From the NCBI GenBank assembly GCA_017469405.1, contig JAFUGL010000068.1:1-50316 (forward strand): a stretch of DNA of 50,316 nucleotides. Reading direction: 5' to 3'. The translations under genes and the position numbers were made by a program. Positions within the stretch are counted from its first letter, which is position 1. Every line of letters begins with the position of its first letter. Below the pieces are notes generated by a model, which worked only from the letters and a program-made list of their open reading frames with translations, was not told where the DNA came from and did not search any database. The stretch comes from Lachnospiraceae bacterium (GTDB lineage: Bacteria; Bacillota; Clostridia; Lachnospirales; Lachnospiraceae). This document shows, in pieces, positions 38,804-46,821 of this stretch.

Positions 38804-40621
38804 TTATTCAACTAAATGATTTGAATACATCGACCAATAATTCTTGCCGTCTATATTTTTTATTTCCATTTCAGCTATGTATGCTTCTTTTACATTATCA
38901 CTATTAGGATCCCAATCAGGTACTTTTTTGTATACTATGATATATCTTGTGCCATCAGTCCTAACTGACTGAATCTCAGGATTGTAAGGCACTACCTCTT
39001 CTCCCAAAGGATAGATTGCATAGTAATATCTTCCGTTTTCATAATATGAACTTGCACAGTCAGATGAAGCATTAGCCAAAGCTTCATAATCCTCATCAGA
39101 TACATTAAATATATTTTGGGCAATCCATCTCAATCCATATTCTGACACTGAACGATAACCCATCCATTCTGTGTCGGGGTCATTCGTATATCCACGTGGA
39201 TCAGCCGGGTCTCCTTTGGAAGACCTCGCTTCTTCAAGATCATATACATCATCATATAAACCATATCGCGTAATACATCCTTGATATCCCATAATATTCC
39301 ATAAAATATCAGAATTTCCATCTGCAGCTGTACTGCTATCATACTCACATTCATAGTTTATATCACGATACCATTCAAACTCTTTCAAAAATAAAATCAG
39401 CGCATCATACTCCGGTATATCCGACACTGAAATCTCCCAAGGTTCTACCGGCTGCTGTGGTGTTTCCTCCTCTTCTGTAGGTATATCAGCTCCCGGTCTT
39501 ATCTCAATATAAGGATCGTAAATCTCAATAGTTGCATCCTCTTGAGTATCATAATGTTCGGTGGTTATCTTGGCATCTGAAACATAAAATGTACTATCAG
39601 GTAATCCCCACTTTGTCATATATTCATTTAATTTATCTTTAGGTCCATATATTGAAATTGTTGTGTGATCATATTTATCTGAAGAAAACCAAAAATCAAC
39701 TTGAACAAGAAAATCTTTTTTGCTGCCTACATATTCGCCGTCTTGCATTCCTGTCAGATTTGCAAGTTCTCTTGACAATAGCAACCTATATTTAAATAAT
39801 GAATCATAATCATAGTCTGATCCTAATCCGCCACAAGTATTAATAATTTCTCTTCTATTTTCCTCTTTAGTTCCACTAAAGGTTAATTGTGAGAAATTAT
39901 AATCAAATCCTCTTATTTCATATCCAATACCGGCTTTTCCTGATTCGAGAAACTTTTCATAATCAGAGTTAATACTATCAAGTGTAATCTCTCCATTTTC
40001 ATCGAACAACTTACTATATTTGATATTACTTTGATTTACATATCCTGCTTTTTCAAGCTCATATTTTGATGATTTGTTACTCACTCCATCAGAAAAATCA
40101 AAATCAGTTTTTTCATTTATATTTATATTTAAAACCTCAATATGTACAATATCATCATTTATATTGCCTATTTCGCCTTTTTCAACATATACGTCTGCAT
40201 CAAAAACAGGTACAGGGTTTACTTTTTCACCATCTTTATACAGACTACATCCCATACCGTTGAAAACAACACCATCATTAACTTTATCAAGGTTGGAAAC
40301 ACCATCTTTATCATTTATTTCGCACTTAACGCCTTTTATGGTTACATAAGCGGGAGTTCCCTTTTTCTTACCCTTTATAAAATGTATCGTTAAAAATGTT
40401 GCAACACCAACCACTGCAAGTACGCAAACTGTTATTAGCGCTTTATCCCATATCGGCAGTTTTTTCTTTGAAGGTAAATTTTGTTGTTCATCATAACTAT
40501 AGCCTGTCTGCATCGGCTGCGCTGCCTGTCTGCTTTCTTGCAGTGAAATCATCTTCGTTCCGCATACGCTGCAAAATTTACTTCCATCAGGAAGCTCGGC
40601 TCCACATTCATTACAATACAT
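38804..40621 (-). CDS. Zinc-ribbon single-pass membrane protein, family A (short linker)
   Basis: 605 residues. Zinc ribbon MYCNECG..FCSVCG, a linker shortened to about 30 residues (others have 50-90), membrane helix at about 54-78, and the complete family A outer domain ending NIDGKNYWSMYSNHLVE. It is the intact reference for the interrupted gene at 34752-36782. The short linker looks like a deletion in the Gln-rich segment. An ATGGAGGAATG site precedes the start. Confidence 0.77.
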   Translation of the reverse strand: MYCNECGAELPDGSKFCSVCGTKMISLQESRQAAQPMQTGYSYDEQQNLPSKKKLPIWDKALITVCVLAVVGVATFLTIHFIKGKKKGTPAYVTIKGVKCEINDKDGVSNLDKVNDGVVFNGMGCSLYKDGEKVNPVPVFDADVYVEKGEIGNINDDIVHIEVLNININEKTDFDFSDGVSNKSSKYELEKAGYVNQSNIKYSKLFDENGEITLDSINSDYEKFLESGKAGIGYEIRGFDYNFSQLTFSGTKEENRREIINTCGGLGSDYDYDSLFKYRLLLSRELANLTGMQDGEYVGSKKDFLVQVDFWFSSDKYDHTTISIYGPKDKLNEYMTKWGLPDSTFYVSDAKITTEHYDTQEDATIEIYDPYIEIRPGADIPTEEEETPQQPVEPWEISVSDIPEYDALILFLKEFEWYRDINYECEYDSSTAADGNSDILWNIMGYQGCITRYGLYDDVYDLEEARSSKGDPADPRGYTNDPDTEWMGYRSVSEYGLRWIAQNIFNVSDEDYEALANASSDCASSYYENGRYYYAIYPLGEEVVPYNPEIQSVRTDGTRYIIVYKKVPDWDPNSDNVKEAYIAEMEIKNIDGKNYWSMYSNHLVE

Positions 40622-40665
40622 TTTTCATTCCTCCATTTTGTGACAAGGCTCACTCCCTGTCACTT

Positions 40666-41499
40666 TTACTCTTCAGTCTTTAGCTTATATCCGCATACAT
40701 TACAGAATTTATCTGTCGGTTCAATCTCACTTCCACAGCCCGGACAGTTATTTGGCGATATAGTCTTAAAGCCCATCGCCTTAATCTGACCGCAGCTTTT
40801 GCATATCTTTGCAGAATCCTTATTTAAATGATGACAGGTCAAGCATTCCCAAACCTTTTCATTTAATGCCATGGCTTTTTCTTCTTCCTTGACCTTTGCC
40901 ATTTTTTCTTCCAATTCTGCCACTGCTATTTTTTTATCAGCATATTTCTTTTCAGACTCATCTCTGCTCATACCACAAGAGCATGATCCAACATAAGAAT
41001 AATTCGCCTTCTGGCAGTTATAACAAATCCATCCACCCTTTTTAACAATAAAATCCTTTTCGGCCTGAAGCTCTGATTTAGTCTTACCATTTTCAATAGT
41101 AGCCATGACAGGTGCCGTGCCACCCATAGGCATACCCGGAGCAGCCTGCATATACGGATTTGGCTGTGCATATGGATTTGCCTGCTGATAAGGTGCAGCC
41201 GCATACGGATTTGCCTGTGTATATGGATTTGCCTGAGCATACGGATTTGCCTGCTGATAAGGTCCGTATTCAGGTGTAAGAAGCATCGGATTTATCGCAT
41301 ATGCAGTACCATTATGCTGATGTCTTGCTGCCTCATAAGGATACATATCGGCAAGACGTACAATCTCCGGTCCTCTCATATTTTTACTCTGACGCCTTGA
41401 ATTACCTATCGCATCAAAGCCCTTGTTCATAAGGTTGTTAAGTACGTATCTTAATAAATATATTACAAATACAAACGCTATCGCTATAACCCAAATCAT
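40666..41499 (-). CDS. Membrane-anchored protein with QANPYA repeats and three zinc-binding motifs
   Basis: 277 residues. A single N-terminal membrane helix (about 1-18) is followed by a basic segment and a low-complexity stretch of QQANPYAQ / TQANPYA units (about 77-117). Then come CYNCQKANYSYVGSCSCG (about 158), a charged helix, CLTCHHLNKDSAKICKSCG (about 218) and a final ribbon CPGCG...CNVCG. The last 140 residues match the tail of the protein at 26927-28366 almost motif for motif. The two flank the cluster and probably bind the same partner. GGGAGGAAT precedes the ATG. Confidence 0.77.
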   Translation of the reverse strand: MIWVIAIAFVFVIYLLRYVLNNLMNKGFDAIGNSRRQSKNMRGPEIVRLADMYPYEAARHQHNGTAYAINPMLLTPEYGPYQQANPYAQANPYTQANPYAAAPYQQANPYAQPNPYMQAAPGMPMGGTAPVMATIENGKTKSELQAEKDFIVKKGGWICYNCQKANYSYVGSCSCGMSRDESEKKYADKKIAVAELEEKMAKVKEEEKAMALNEKVWECLTCHHLNKDSAKICKSCGQIKAMGFKTISPNNCPGCGSEIEPTDKFCNVCGYKLKTEE

Positions 41500-41582
41500 T
41501 TTTATTCCTCCCGGTTTACATAACTTATAATCACATAAATCATATTCATAGTCATCATAGTAAAATCAGCCTAAAATTCATC

Positions 41583-42086
41583 CTAGAAAAATGATGATTT
41601 AGTCTTTATGTCAGTTACATATGTTCTTTCAACAACAGCATTGAAATCAAGCATAAGAAACGCCTTTTCAATGGCTGTAAGAAGTACATTTGAATCCATT
41701 CTGGCGGACATTTCTATAATGCCGTTTCTTTCCTTCCACTGATTTACTCTGAATTTATATAGGTGAACTCCCTCGATTTTGCTGTCACCTGCTGCTTTGA
41801 TTGATGCAGTAAAGGTGCCTGCAGAATTTCTGAATACAAGATTGTTTGCTCCCTTGCTTATGCTTATGCTTATGCCTTCCTGACTTAGAATTCCTCTGTC
41901 AAGTGCATTAAGCATTTTGTCAAGATTCGGAACTATTGTCTTAAAAGTATGCTCCTGTTCGTAAAAATCATATGCTCTGCTTTTATTGGCAGCTCCGCTG
42001 TCAAATAATTTATTGTTGCCTTTCGCTATAGCTATTCCTATAGCTACACTTACACCAAGTATAATAACTACTATTGCTGTTACCAT
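41583..42086 (-). CDS. Single-pass membrane protein of unknown function at the head of the zinc-ribbon operon
   Basis: 167 residues. An N-terminal membrane helix (about 2-22, IVVIILGVSVAIGIAIA) is followed by a soluble domain with FKTIVPNLDKMLNALDRGI and ISKGANNLVFRNS, ending TDIKTKSSFF. I do not recognise the family and see no catalytic or metal motif. It has a strong AAGGAGG site and is the first gene of the apparent operon running to 23355. Its upstream region (42087-42244) contains two copies of TTTGTCCGA on the coding strand. Confidence 0.65.
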   Translation of the reverse strand: MVTAIVVIILGVSVAIGIAIAKGNNKLFDSGAANKSRAYDFYEQEHTFKTIVPNLDKMLNALDRGILSQEGISISISKGANNLVFRNSAGTFTASIKAAGDSKIEGVHLYKFRVNQWKERNGIIEMSARMDSNVLLTAIEKAFLMLDFNAVVERTYVTDIKTKSSFF

Positions 42087-42183
42087 TTTCCTGCCTCCTT
42101 AAAATCATATAATTATTTATTTTTACAAATATTAACACCAAATAATAATTTTAATATATTTATCGTTCTGTTTCACTACCCTA

Positions 42184-42236
42184 TCGGACAAAACTTTCAG
42201 GTTAAAAATCTTTAAATCATTCAACAATCGGACAAA
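42184..42236 (-). promoter_or_regulatory. Two TTTGTCCGA motifs upstream of the zinc-ribbon operon
   Basis: On the minus strand, TTTGTCCGAT occurs at 42236-42227 and again at 42192-42183, 44 bp apart (about four helical turns). Both lie between the LuxR gene and the first gene of the operon. A third copy (TTTGTCCGAC) is at 49487-49478. They may be operator sites or part of promoters; no sigma factor consensus fits well. Confidence 0.35.
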
Positions 42237-42244
42237 TTTCGAAC

Positions 42245-42925
42245 TTATTTTCGATATTCATCAGAGTTTTCAGGTACGATAAGCTTCTTTACAACAGCAT
42301 TTGCTACAAGTGTTATGGCATTTTTGTAGCCTGTTTTCTTAAGCATGCTGCTTATCAGATATTTAACTGTGTTAATCTTTAAATCAAGTTTTTTGGTTAT
42401 ATCAGCATAAGAGCATCCGTTTGAAAGCTGCTCTATGACTGCTATATCCATATCAGTAAAATCTGAACTCTTACAATTGCCCAAAACTGTATTGTATCTA
42501 ATATCGTATTCTGCAAGCTTTTTACTTTCGTCATCAGTCAGCTCCCCGTAACGGCTTTCTTTATAAACCTCTTTTATTATCTTGGACACATCTCTGGTAT
42601 CCTTATTTCTATTCCAAAAATACATATTTTCCGTATCTATATAGCTTCTTGACATAGGATATATAGGATAATCTGACATAATAATAACACGTATTTTTGT
42701 TTCACTTTTGATTTCTCCGGCAAGTCCTATACTTGAGAGTCCGTATCTCATATAAGCATTTATAAGGAGAACATCCGCTTCCTCGTCCTTGCACGCTTCC
42801 TTAACCTCACTCAAATCTCCTAAAACCTTCACAATACTGATGGTATCATCCGATGCCAGCTTGTCACAAAGCCACTCTGTTATGATTCTTGACTCATCAG
42901 CAATGATTACTTTTATTTCATTCAT
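42245..42925 (-). CDS. LuxR-type regulator with degenerate receiver domain
   Basis: 226 residues from the ATG at 42925 (MNEIKVIIADESRI), which has AAAGGACGAG upstream; an earlier in-frame ATG at 42973 lacks a site. The N-terminal receiver-like domain keeps the first acidic pocket (ADES), but where the phospho-acceptor Asp is expected it reads ADVLLINAYMRYG, with Asn. The C-terminal helix-turn-helix (about 165-225) has the LuxR pattern DMDIAVIEQLSNGCSYADIT and LKINTVKYLISSMLKKTGYK. No histidine kinase is adjacent. It probably acts without phosphorylation. It is divergent from the membrane winged-helix gene and directly upstream of the zinc-ribbon operon, which is its likely target. Confidence 0.82.
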   Translation of the reverse strand: MNEIKVIIADESRIITEWLCDKLASDDTISIVKVLGDLSEVKEACKDEEADVLLINAYMRYGLSSIGLAGEIKSETKIRVIIMSDYPIYPMSRSYIDTENMYFWNRNKDTRDVSKIIKEVYKESRYGELTDDESKKLAEYDIRYNTVLGNCKSSDFTDMDIAVIEQLSNGCSYADITKKLDLKINTVKYLISSMLKKTGYKNAITLVANAVVKKLIVPENSDEYRK

Positions 42926-43121
42926 AGCAATCACTCGTCCTTTCTCTAAAAATCCATCATACATTTTATCCAAAAGTTATTTTTTTGCGTTCAAGATAAA
43001 TTCATTTTTTCTTCTCGGAAGTGTTGAATTGCTCATTTTTCTTTGCTAAAATGTCCTTACGTCCGATTAATGACAAATTTGGTAATAAGCGGTCGAATAA
43101 TAATTTTTACGGGAGTTTTTT

Positions 43122-44651
43122 ATGTCTTTTACCAATATCGACTACAACGACAACCATTACAAATTAATATGGACAAGCGGTGAGCTTGAAGGTTTCTATA
43201 TTGATTTTAAATATCAGGAAATCGGTTACAGAGAAAATGAACCTGAAAGAATTGAATTTAAAAAGCTGCAGATTATAAAATATCTCCTTGATCACTCCAC
43301 AGAGTATATCACGGGAACACAGATTAATCTCACGGAGGAGCTTAATTCAATTGATTTGCCAAAAAGTATCTCATCTATCAAAGCCAGCATATTAAGGGCT
43401 TTAAATCCCGAATTTGATAAAGAAAAGGCTTCGGATTTATATAATTTGATAATTGATAAACACAGGATAAACGGTCAGATGGGCTATAGGCTCATTACTT
43501 CTGATGCAGTTTTGTCAAATGTAGAAGTCTCAGATAATGAAAACATGAATCTTATCAATAAAGCAGCGTTTTCTTCTGAAAATAATAATACTTTAAATGA
43601 TGGGATTGCTGTAAATAATAAGATAAATATTGAAAAAGATGATAATTCATACGATGAGGAATCTTTTTCTTATATATCAAAAAACTGGTTTATGCTATTT
43701 ATAATAAGCTATATCATCCTTATGCTTTTATTTATCCTAAAGGCAAATGATATAAGTTTCGGACAGCTTTATAGGCATCTTGTAACGCTTCCGCTTAAAA
43801 CAAGCTTTTTAATATGTATATCGGGTGGCATACTTCCGGTTCTGGCAGGAATTATAATCGATACACCATTTGCACTTTTATCAAGTCACATAAAAACCGG
43901 CAAAAAGGCTGATATATCAAAATATCATCATATAGTAATGCACAAAGAAGGAAGATTTGATCTATCGATGCAGCATATTTCATTTTTTGCAATCTGCAAC
44001 CTTACAGGTGCCATCACTACCGCTGCCGCTATTCTTTTCGTTAAGAGAATACCTGATTTTGATACATATATTGAAAAAAGTAGTATGAATACGCCTCTTG
44101 CCATCATCACGTTTGCAGCTTTATTTGTTGCACTTTACAATAACTATATGCTTCAGACCAAGTCTGAGCCAAACAGAAACAATCACAATTATATACTTAC
44201 AAGAGCTCACGCATTTTTCAATTTCTTCTGGCTTACCTTTTCCATATCCGTAAGCTGTGGGCTTTTATTTGCATTTTTACTTTTCAGAATCAGCAGCTCA
44301 TATGCTACTCCGGACTCTTTGGATTCATCATTTTTGATAATGATTCTTGCAGCATACTCATATCTTTGGTTTTCTGCCGATTCGCCTTTAGCCAAGGATA
44401 TCGATTCCATAAGCAAGGACAATTTTGTATCAGGTGCACCGGTGCTTGCATTCTTTTCGATACTTTATACAATACTTTGCTTTGATATGTCGATGACCTG
44501 CATACTCTCCTTTACAATCAATATACTGGTGCTTATAGTCTGGTACATAGTTTTAAAAAAGCGCAAAAGTATAGGTGTAATAAGATTTATAACCTCATTT
44601 TTCTCTGTTATAGCTGTTTTCGTAATTCTTATGTTGGTTTTGAATTTATAA
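43122..44651 (+). CDS. Membrane-bound winged-helix regulator with multi-pass C-terminus
   Basis: 509 residues. The N-terminal 125 residues read like an OmpR/ToxR-type winged helix: FKKLQIIKYLLDHSTEYITG, a recognition-helix region around LPKSISSIKASILRALNP and the closing wing INGQMGYRLI. An Asn/Asp-rich linker (about 130-185) leads to about eight or nine membrane helices (about 188-508). There is no receiver or kinase domain. The layout recalls ToxR/CadC one-component sensors, but those have a single helix and an outer domain; here the sensing part is all membrane. It is divergent from the LuxR gene. A GGGAG site precedes the ATG. Confidence 0.7.
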   Translation: MSFTNIDYNDNHYKLIWTSGELEGFYIDFKYQEIGYRENEPERIEFKKLQIIKYLLDHSTEYITGTQINLTEELNSIDLPKSISSIKASILRALNPEFDKEKASDLYNLIIDKHRINGQMGYRLITSDAVLSNVEVSDNENMNLINKAAFSSENNNTLNDGIAVNNKINIEKDDNSYDEESFSYISKNWFMLFIISYIILMLLFILKANDISFGQLYRHLVTLPLKTSFLICISGGILPVLAGIIIDTPFALLSSHIKTGKKADISKYHHIVMHKEGRFDLSMQHISFFAICNLTGAITTAAAILFVKRIPDFDTYIEKSSMNTPLAIITFAALFVALYNNYMLQTKSEPNRNNHNYILTRAHAFFNFFWLTFSISVSCGLLFAFLLFRISSSYATPDSLDSSFLIMILAAYSYLWFSADSPLAKDIDSISKDNFVSGAPVLAFFSILYTILCFDMSMTCILSFTINILVLIVWYIVLKKRKSIGVIRFITSFFSVIAVFVILMLVLNL

Positions 44652-44800
44652 GATTATATTTTATCTTGCTTTATAAATGTCTTAAAAACACTATATGCTT
44701 TTATAATCATTAGATAATCATTTTTTCTGAAATATTAGTTGCTTATTCCAACTATATCATTTAAACTATACACATCTTAAGAAAGAACGAGGAATTATTT

Positions 44801-45112
44801 ATGAGTGAAAACATAAACGAAAATGAAGAATTTGACGAACCAACCATATCTATGACTCTGGAAGACGGCACAGAGCTTGAATGCGACGTAATCGCTATCT
44901 TTCCTGTAAACGGACGTGACTATATCGCACTTTTACCAAATAAGCCTGTAGCAGGTTATGAAGAAAATGAAGTATTTCTTTATCGCTATGCTGAGCTTGA
45001 GGGCGATGATATCGACCTTTCCCAGATAGAAACCGAAGAAGAATACGAAGCTGTCGCAGATGCCTTTGATGAGCTTCTCGACGAGGAAGAATTCAATAAT
45101 TTTGAAGAATAA
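44801..45112 (+). CDS. DUF1292 family protein
   Basis: 103 residues, very acidic. It contains the DUF1292 core: ISMTLEDGTELECDVIAIFP, YIALLPNK and NEVFLYRYAELEGD, followed by an acidic tail (DELLDEEEFNNFEE). The family is common in Firmicutes and has no established function. It is a small stand-alone gene with its own ribosome binding site (GAACGAGGAA) in the gap after the membrane regulator. It ends just before a large hairpin shared with the convergent gene. Confidence 0.88.
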   Translation: MSENINENEEFDEPTISMTLEDGTELECDVIAIFPVNGRDYIALLPNKPVAGYEENEVFLYRYAELEGDDIDLSQIETEEEYEAVADAFDELLDEEEFNNFEE

Positions 45113-45122
45113 AAAACAACCA

Positions 45123-45217
45123 GGAAAGGCTCTGATTGATATACTTTAGGTACACGCATGGCACACTGACGCTTAACGCCATGCTTAGCACCTAAAGTAT
45201 ATCAACCGGAGCCTTCC
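45123..45217. terminator. Large bidirectional hairpin terminator
   Basis: TTGATATACTTTAGGT (45136-45151) pairs perfectly with ACCTAAAGTATATCAA (45190-45205). Outer GGAAAGGCTC pairs with GAGCCTTCC, and the tip GCATGGC (45156-45162) pairs with GCCATGC (45178-45184). T-rich tracts follow on both sides (TTTGTTATATTATT on the plus strand, GTTGTTTTTTATT on the minus). It lies between two convergent genes. Its shape, long arms with a separate tip stem, recalls the three palindromes near the leu/ilv genes, but the tip sequence is mostly different. Confidence 0.75.
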
Positions 45218-45226
45218 TTTGTTATA

Positions 45227-45259
45227 TTATTCAACTGTAATGTGAGTCATATCCGTATA
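45227..45259 (-). pseudogene. Remnant of a lipoprotein gene 3' end
   Basis: On the minus strand these bases encode YTDMTHITVE and a stop. The lipoprotein gene at 46822-48243 ends YTDMAHITVE and a stop, and the DNA matches at about 31 of 33 positions. The fragment lies immediately after the stop of the DUF5648 gene, in another frame, and before the big hairpin. It looks like the scar of a second lipoprotein copy whose body was replaced. Confidence 0.8.
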
Positions 45260-45261
45260 TT

Positions 45262-46734
45262 TTATTTTCCACCATACCATGCGGTACCTTCATCACGCCA
45301 ACCATATTTTTTCAAGTTATCTCTTTCTGTTTCATTGGTGGTGTAATGATGTGCACCTGCTTTTGCATTTGGATTATACAAACGATATAGAGGCTTTCCA
45401 TCCTTTGCTTCTGAATACCAGCCAATACCTTCATATTTCCATCCAACTTCTACAAGAAAATCTTTTTCTTTTGCACTCATTGTATAATGATGATCACCTG
45501 CATTTGGATTATATAATCTGTAAACAGGTGTATCAGAAGTTTCAGGCGCATTCCATGCCACACCTTCGTATTTCCACCCTACACTAACAAGCTTATCTCT
45601 TTCACCTGCATTTGCAGTATAAAAATGCTCGCCAGAATTAGGATTGTATAAACGGTACATAGATACATATTTTACCGTTGGTGTTGTAGGCGTTGTTGGT
45701 TCTGTTGGCTCTGTTGGCTCTGTCGGTGTTGTTGGTTCTGTTGGCTCTGTTGGTTCTGTTGGCTCTGTCGGTTCTGTTGGTTCTGTTGGTGTTGTTTCAG
45801 CAACAGTTAATTTAAGATATGAATAACCATCACTATAATAGAAATTGATATCATATTCACCGACAGCAAGTGTTTTTAAATAACTATTCTTAAAAGTAAC
45901 AATTGTACTTCCCTCGGCAACTGTATAATCGGTTCCTTTAGCCAAACTATAAGAAGCAATATAACTATTATCAGCTCTTACATATATTTCAAATTCTTCA
46001 AATTCAGCAAAAGGTCCATCTACTTTAACTTCGACATCTTTATCAGAATCCAAATAAAATGTTCTTTCATCTTCACCAATAATGTCATATATTCTTATCC
46101 ATATTGCATAAAATGTTGTATCAGCATTTATAGGATCATCTAGAGATGTACCATTTCCGGTCCATCCTAAAAATTCATATCCATCTTTCGATAAATCTGC
46201 CGGTCTTGTAGCTACAGTATTTTCATTTACCGTTTGTGTACTAACAATTGTATCTCCATCTTTAAATGTAACTGTATAAGTAGTTGGTTGAACATAAGTT
46301 TCAACAATATCACCACTCAATTTAGTTCCGTCATATGTAACAGTAAATTCAGAATTTCCATCTGTTGTAAGGCCGGTATTATCTTTTAGTAAAACAGTAT
46401 ATTCTCCGGTTATTTCACCTGAAATTCCATATGAACCTAAATAACTATTATCTGAATATTTAGCCTCAATTAACTCAATTAAGTTTAATGAGTTTTTTCC
46501 TTTCGTCTGATTTCCGTTTTTTAGTGCTGTCCTATATTCACTAACGCCATGTTTAACAAATATACCATATGAATTAGAAGACTTTGTCCAAGTAATAGTA
46601 CCATCAGCATAAACATGAAGGCCTATCATAGAAGGTTTTGTTGAATCATATTCAAGTGCCTTAACATTTATGTTTGGTATAAATACAATTAATGCAATCA
46701 CGAAAGCAATTACTCTTTTTAAAATTTTTTTCAT
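45262..46734 (-). CDS. Secreted surface protein with InlB-type repeat and three DUF5648 repeats
   Basis: 490 residues from the ATG at 46734 (MKKILKRVIAF), with AAGGAGGAAAA upstream. A signal peptide ends near NVKA. An InlB B-repeat/Flg_new-like segment follows: VTFKDGDTIVSTQTV..GYEFLGW..TTFYAIW. After a second beta domain there is a Pro-Thr-Glu stalk. The end has three C-terminal repeats of about 45 residues with YRLYNPN(S/A)G(E/D)H(F/H)YT and VGWKYEGVAW cores, which is the DUF5648 pattern. No wall-sorting signal or membrane anchor is seen, so it may be released or held by the repeats. It is followed directly by the lipoprotein remnant. Confidence 0.85.
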   Translation of the reverse strand: MKKILKRVIAFVIALIVFIPNINVKALEYDSTKPSMIGLHVYADGTITWTKSSNSYGIFVKHGVSEYRTALKNGNQTKGKNSLNLIELIEAKYSDNSYLGSYGISGEITGEYTVLLKDNTGLTTDGNSEFTVTYDGTKLSGDIVETYVQPTTYTVTFKDGDTIVSTQTVNENTVATRPADLSKDGYEFLGWTGNGTSLDDPINADTTFYAIWIRIYDIIGEDERTFYLDSDKDVEVKVDGPFAEFEEFEIYVRADNSYIASYSLAKGTDYTVAEGSTIVTFKNSYLKTLAVGEYDINFYYSDGYSYLKLTVAETTPTEPTEPTEPTEPTEPTEPTTPTEPTEPTEPTTPTTPTVKYVSMYRLYNPNSGEHFYTANAGERDKLVSVGWKYEGVAWNAPETSDTPVYRLYNPNAGDHHYTMSAKEKDFLVEVGWKYEGIGWYSEAKDGKPLYRLYNPNAKAGAHHYTTNETERDNLKKYGWRDEGTAWYGGK

Positions 46735-46821
46735 ATAGTTTTTCCTCCTTATATACTCTGACAATTCTTATATCTCTTACCACATCCTCGCGTAGTCAAA
46801 ACTTAAGTAATTTCAATTATT

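Noticed and set aside
42180-42244. Sigma-28-like promoter because TCCGAT resembles the CCGATA box
   Set aside because: No TAAA box was found at the right distance, and the motif occurs with varied downstream bases.
42925-42973. Upstream start for the LuxR gene (MDKMYDGFLEKGR...)
   Set aside because: The extra 16 residues precede the usual receiver start and contain the ribosome binding site of the chosen ATG.
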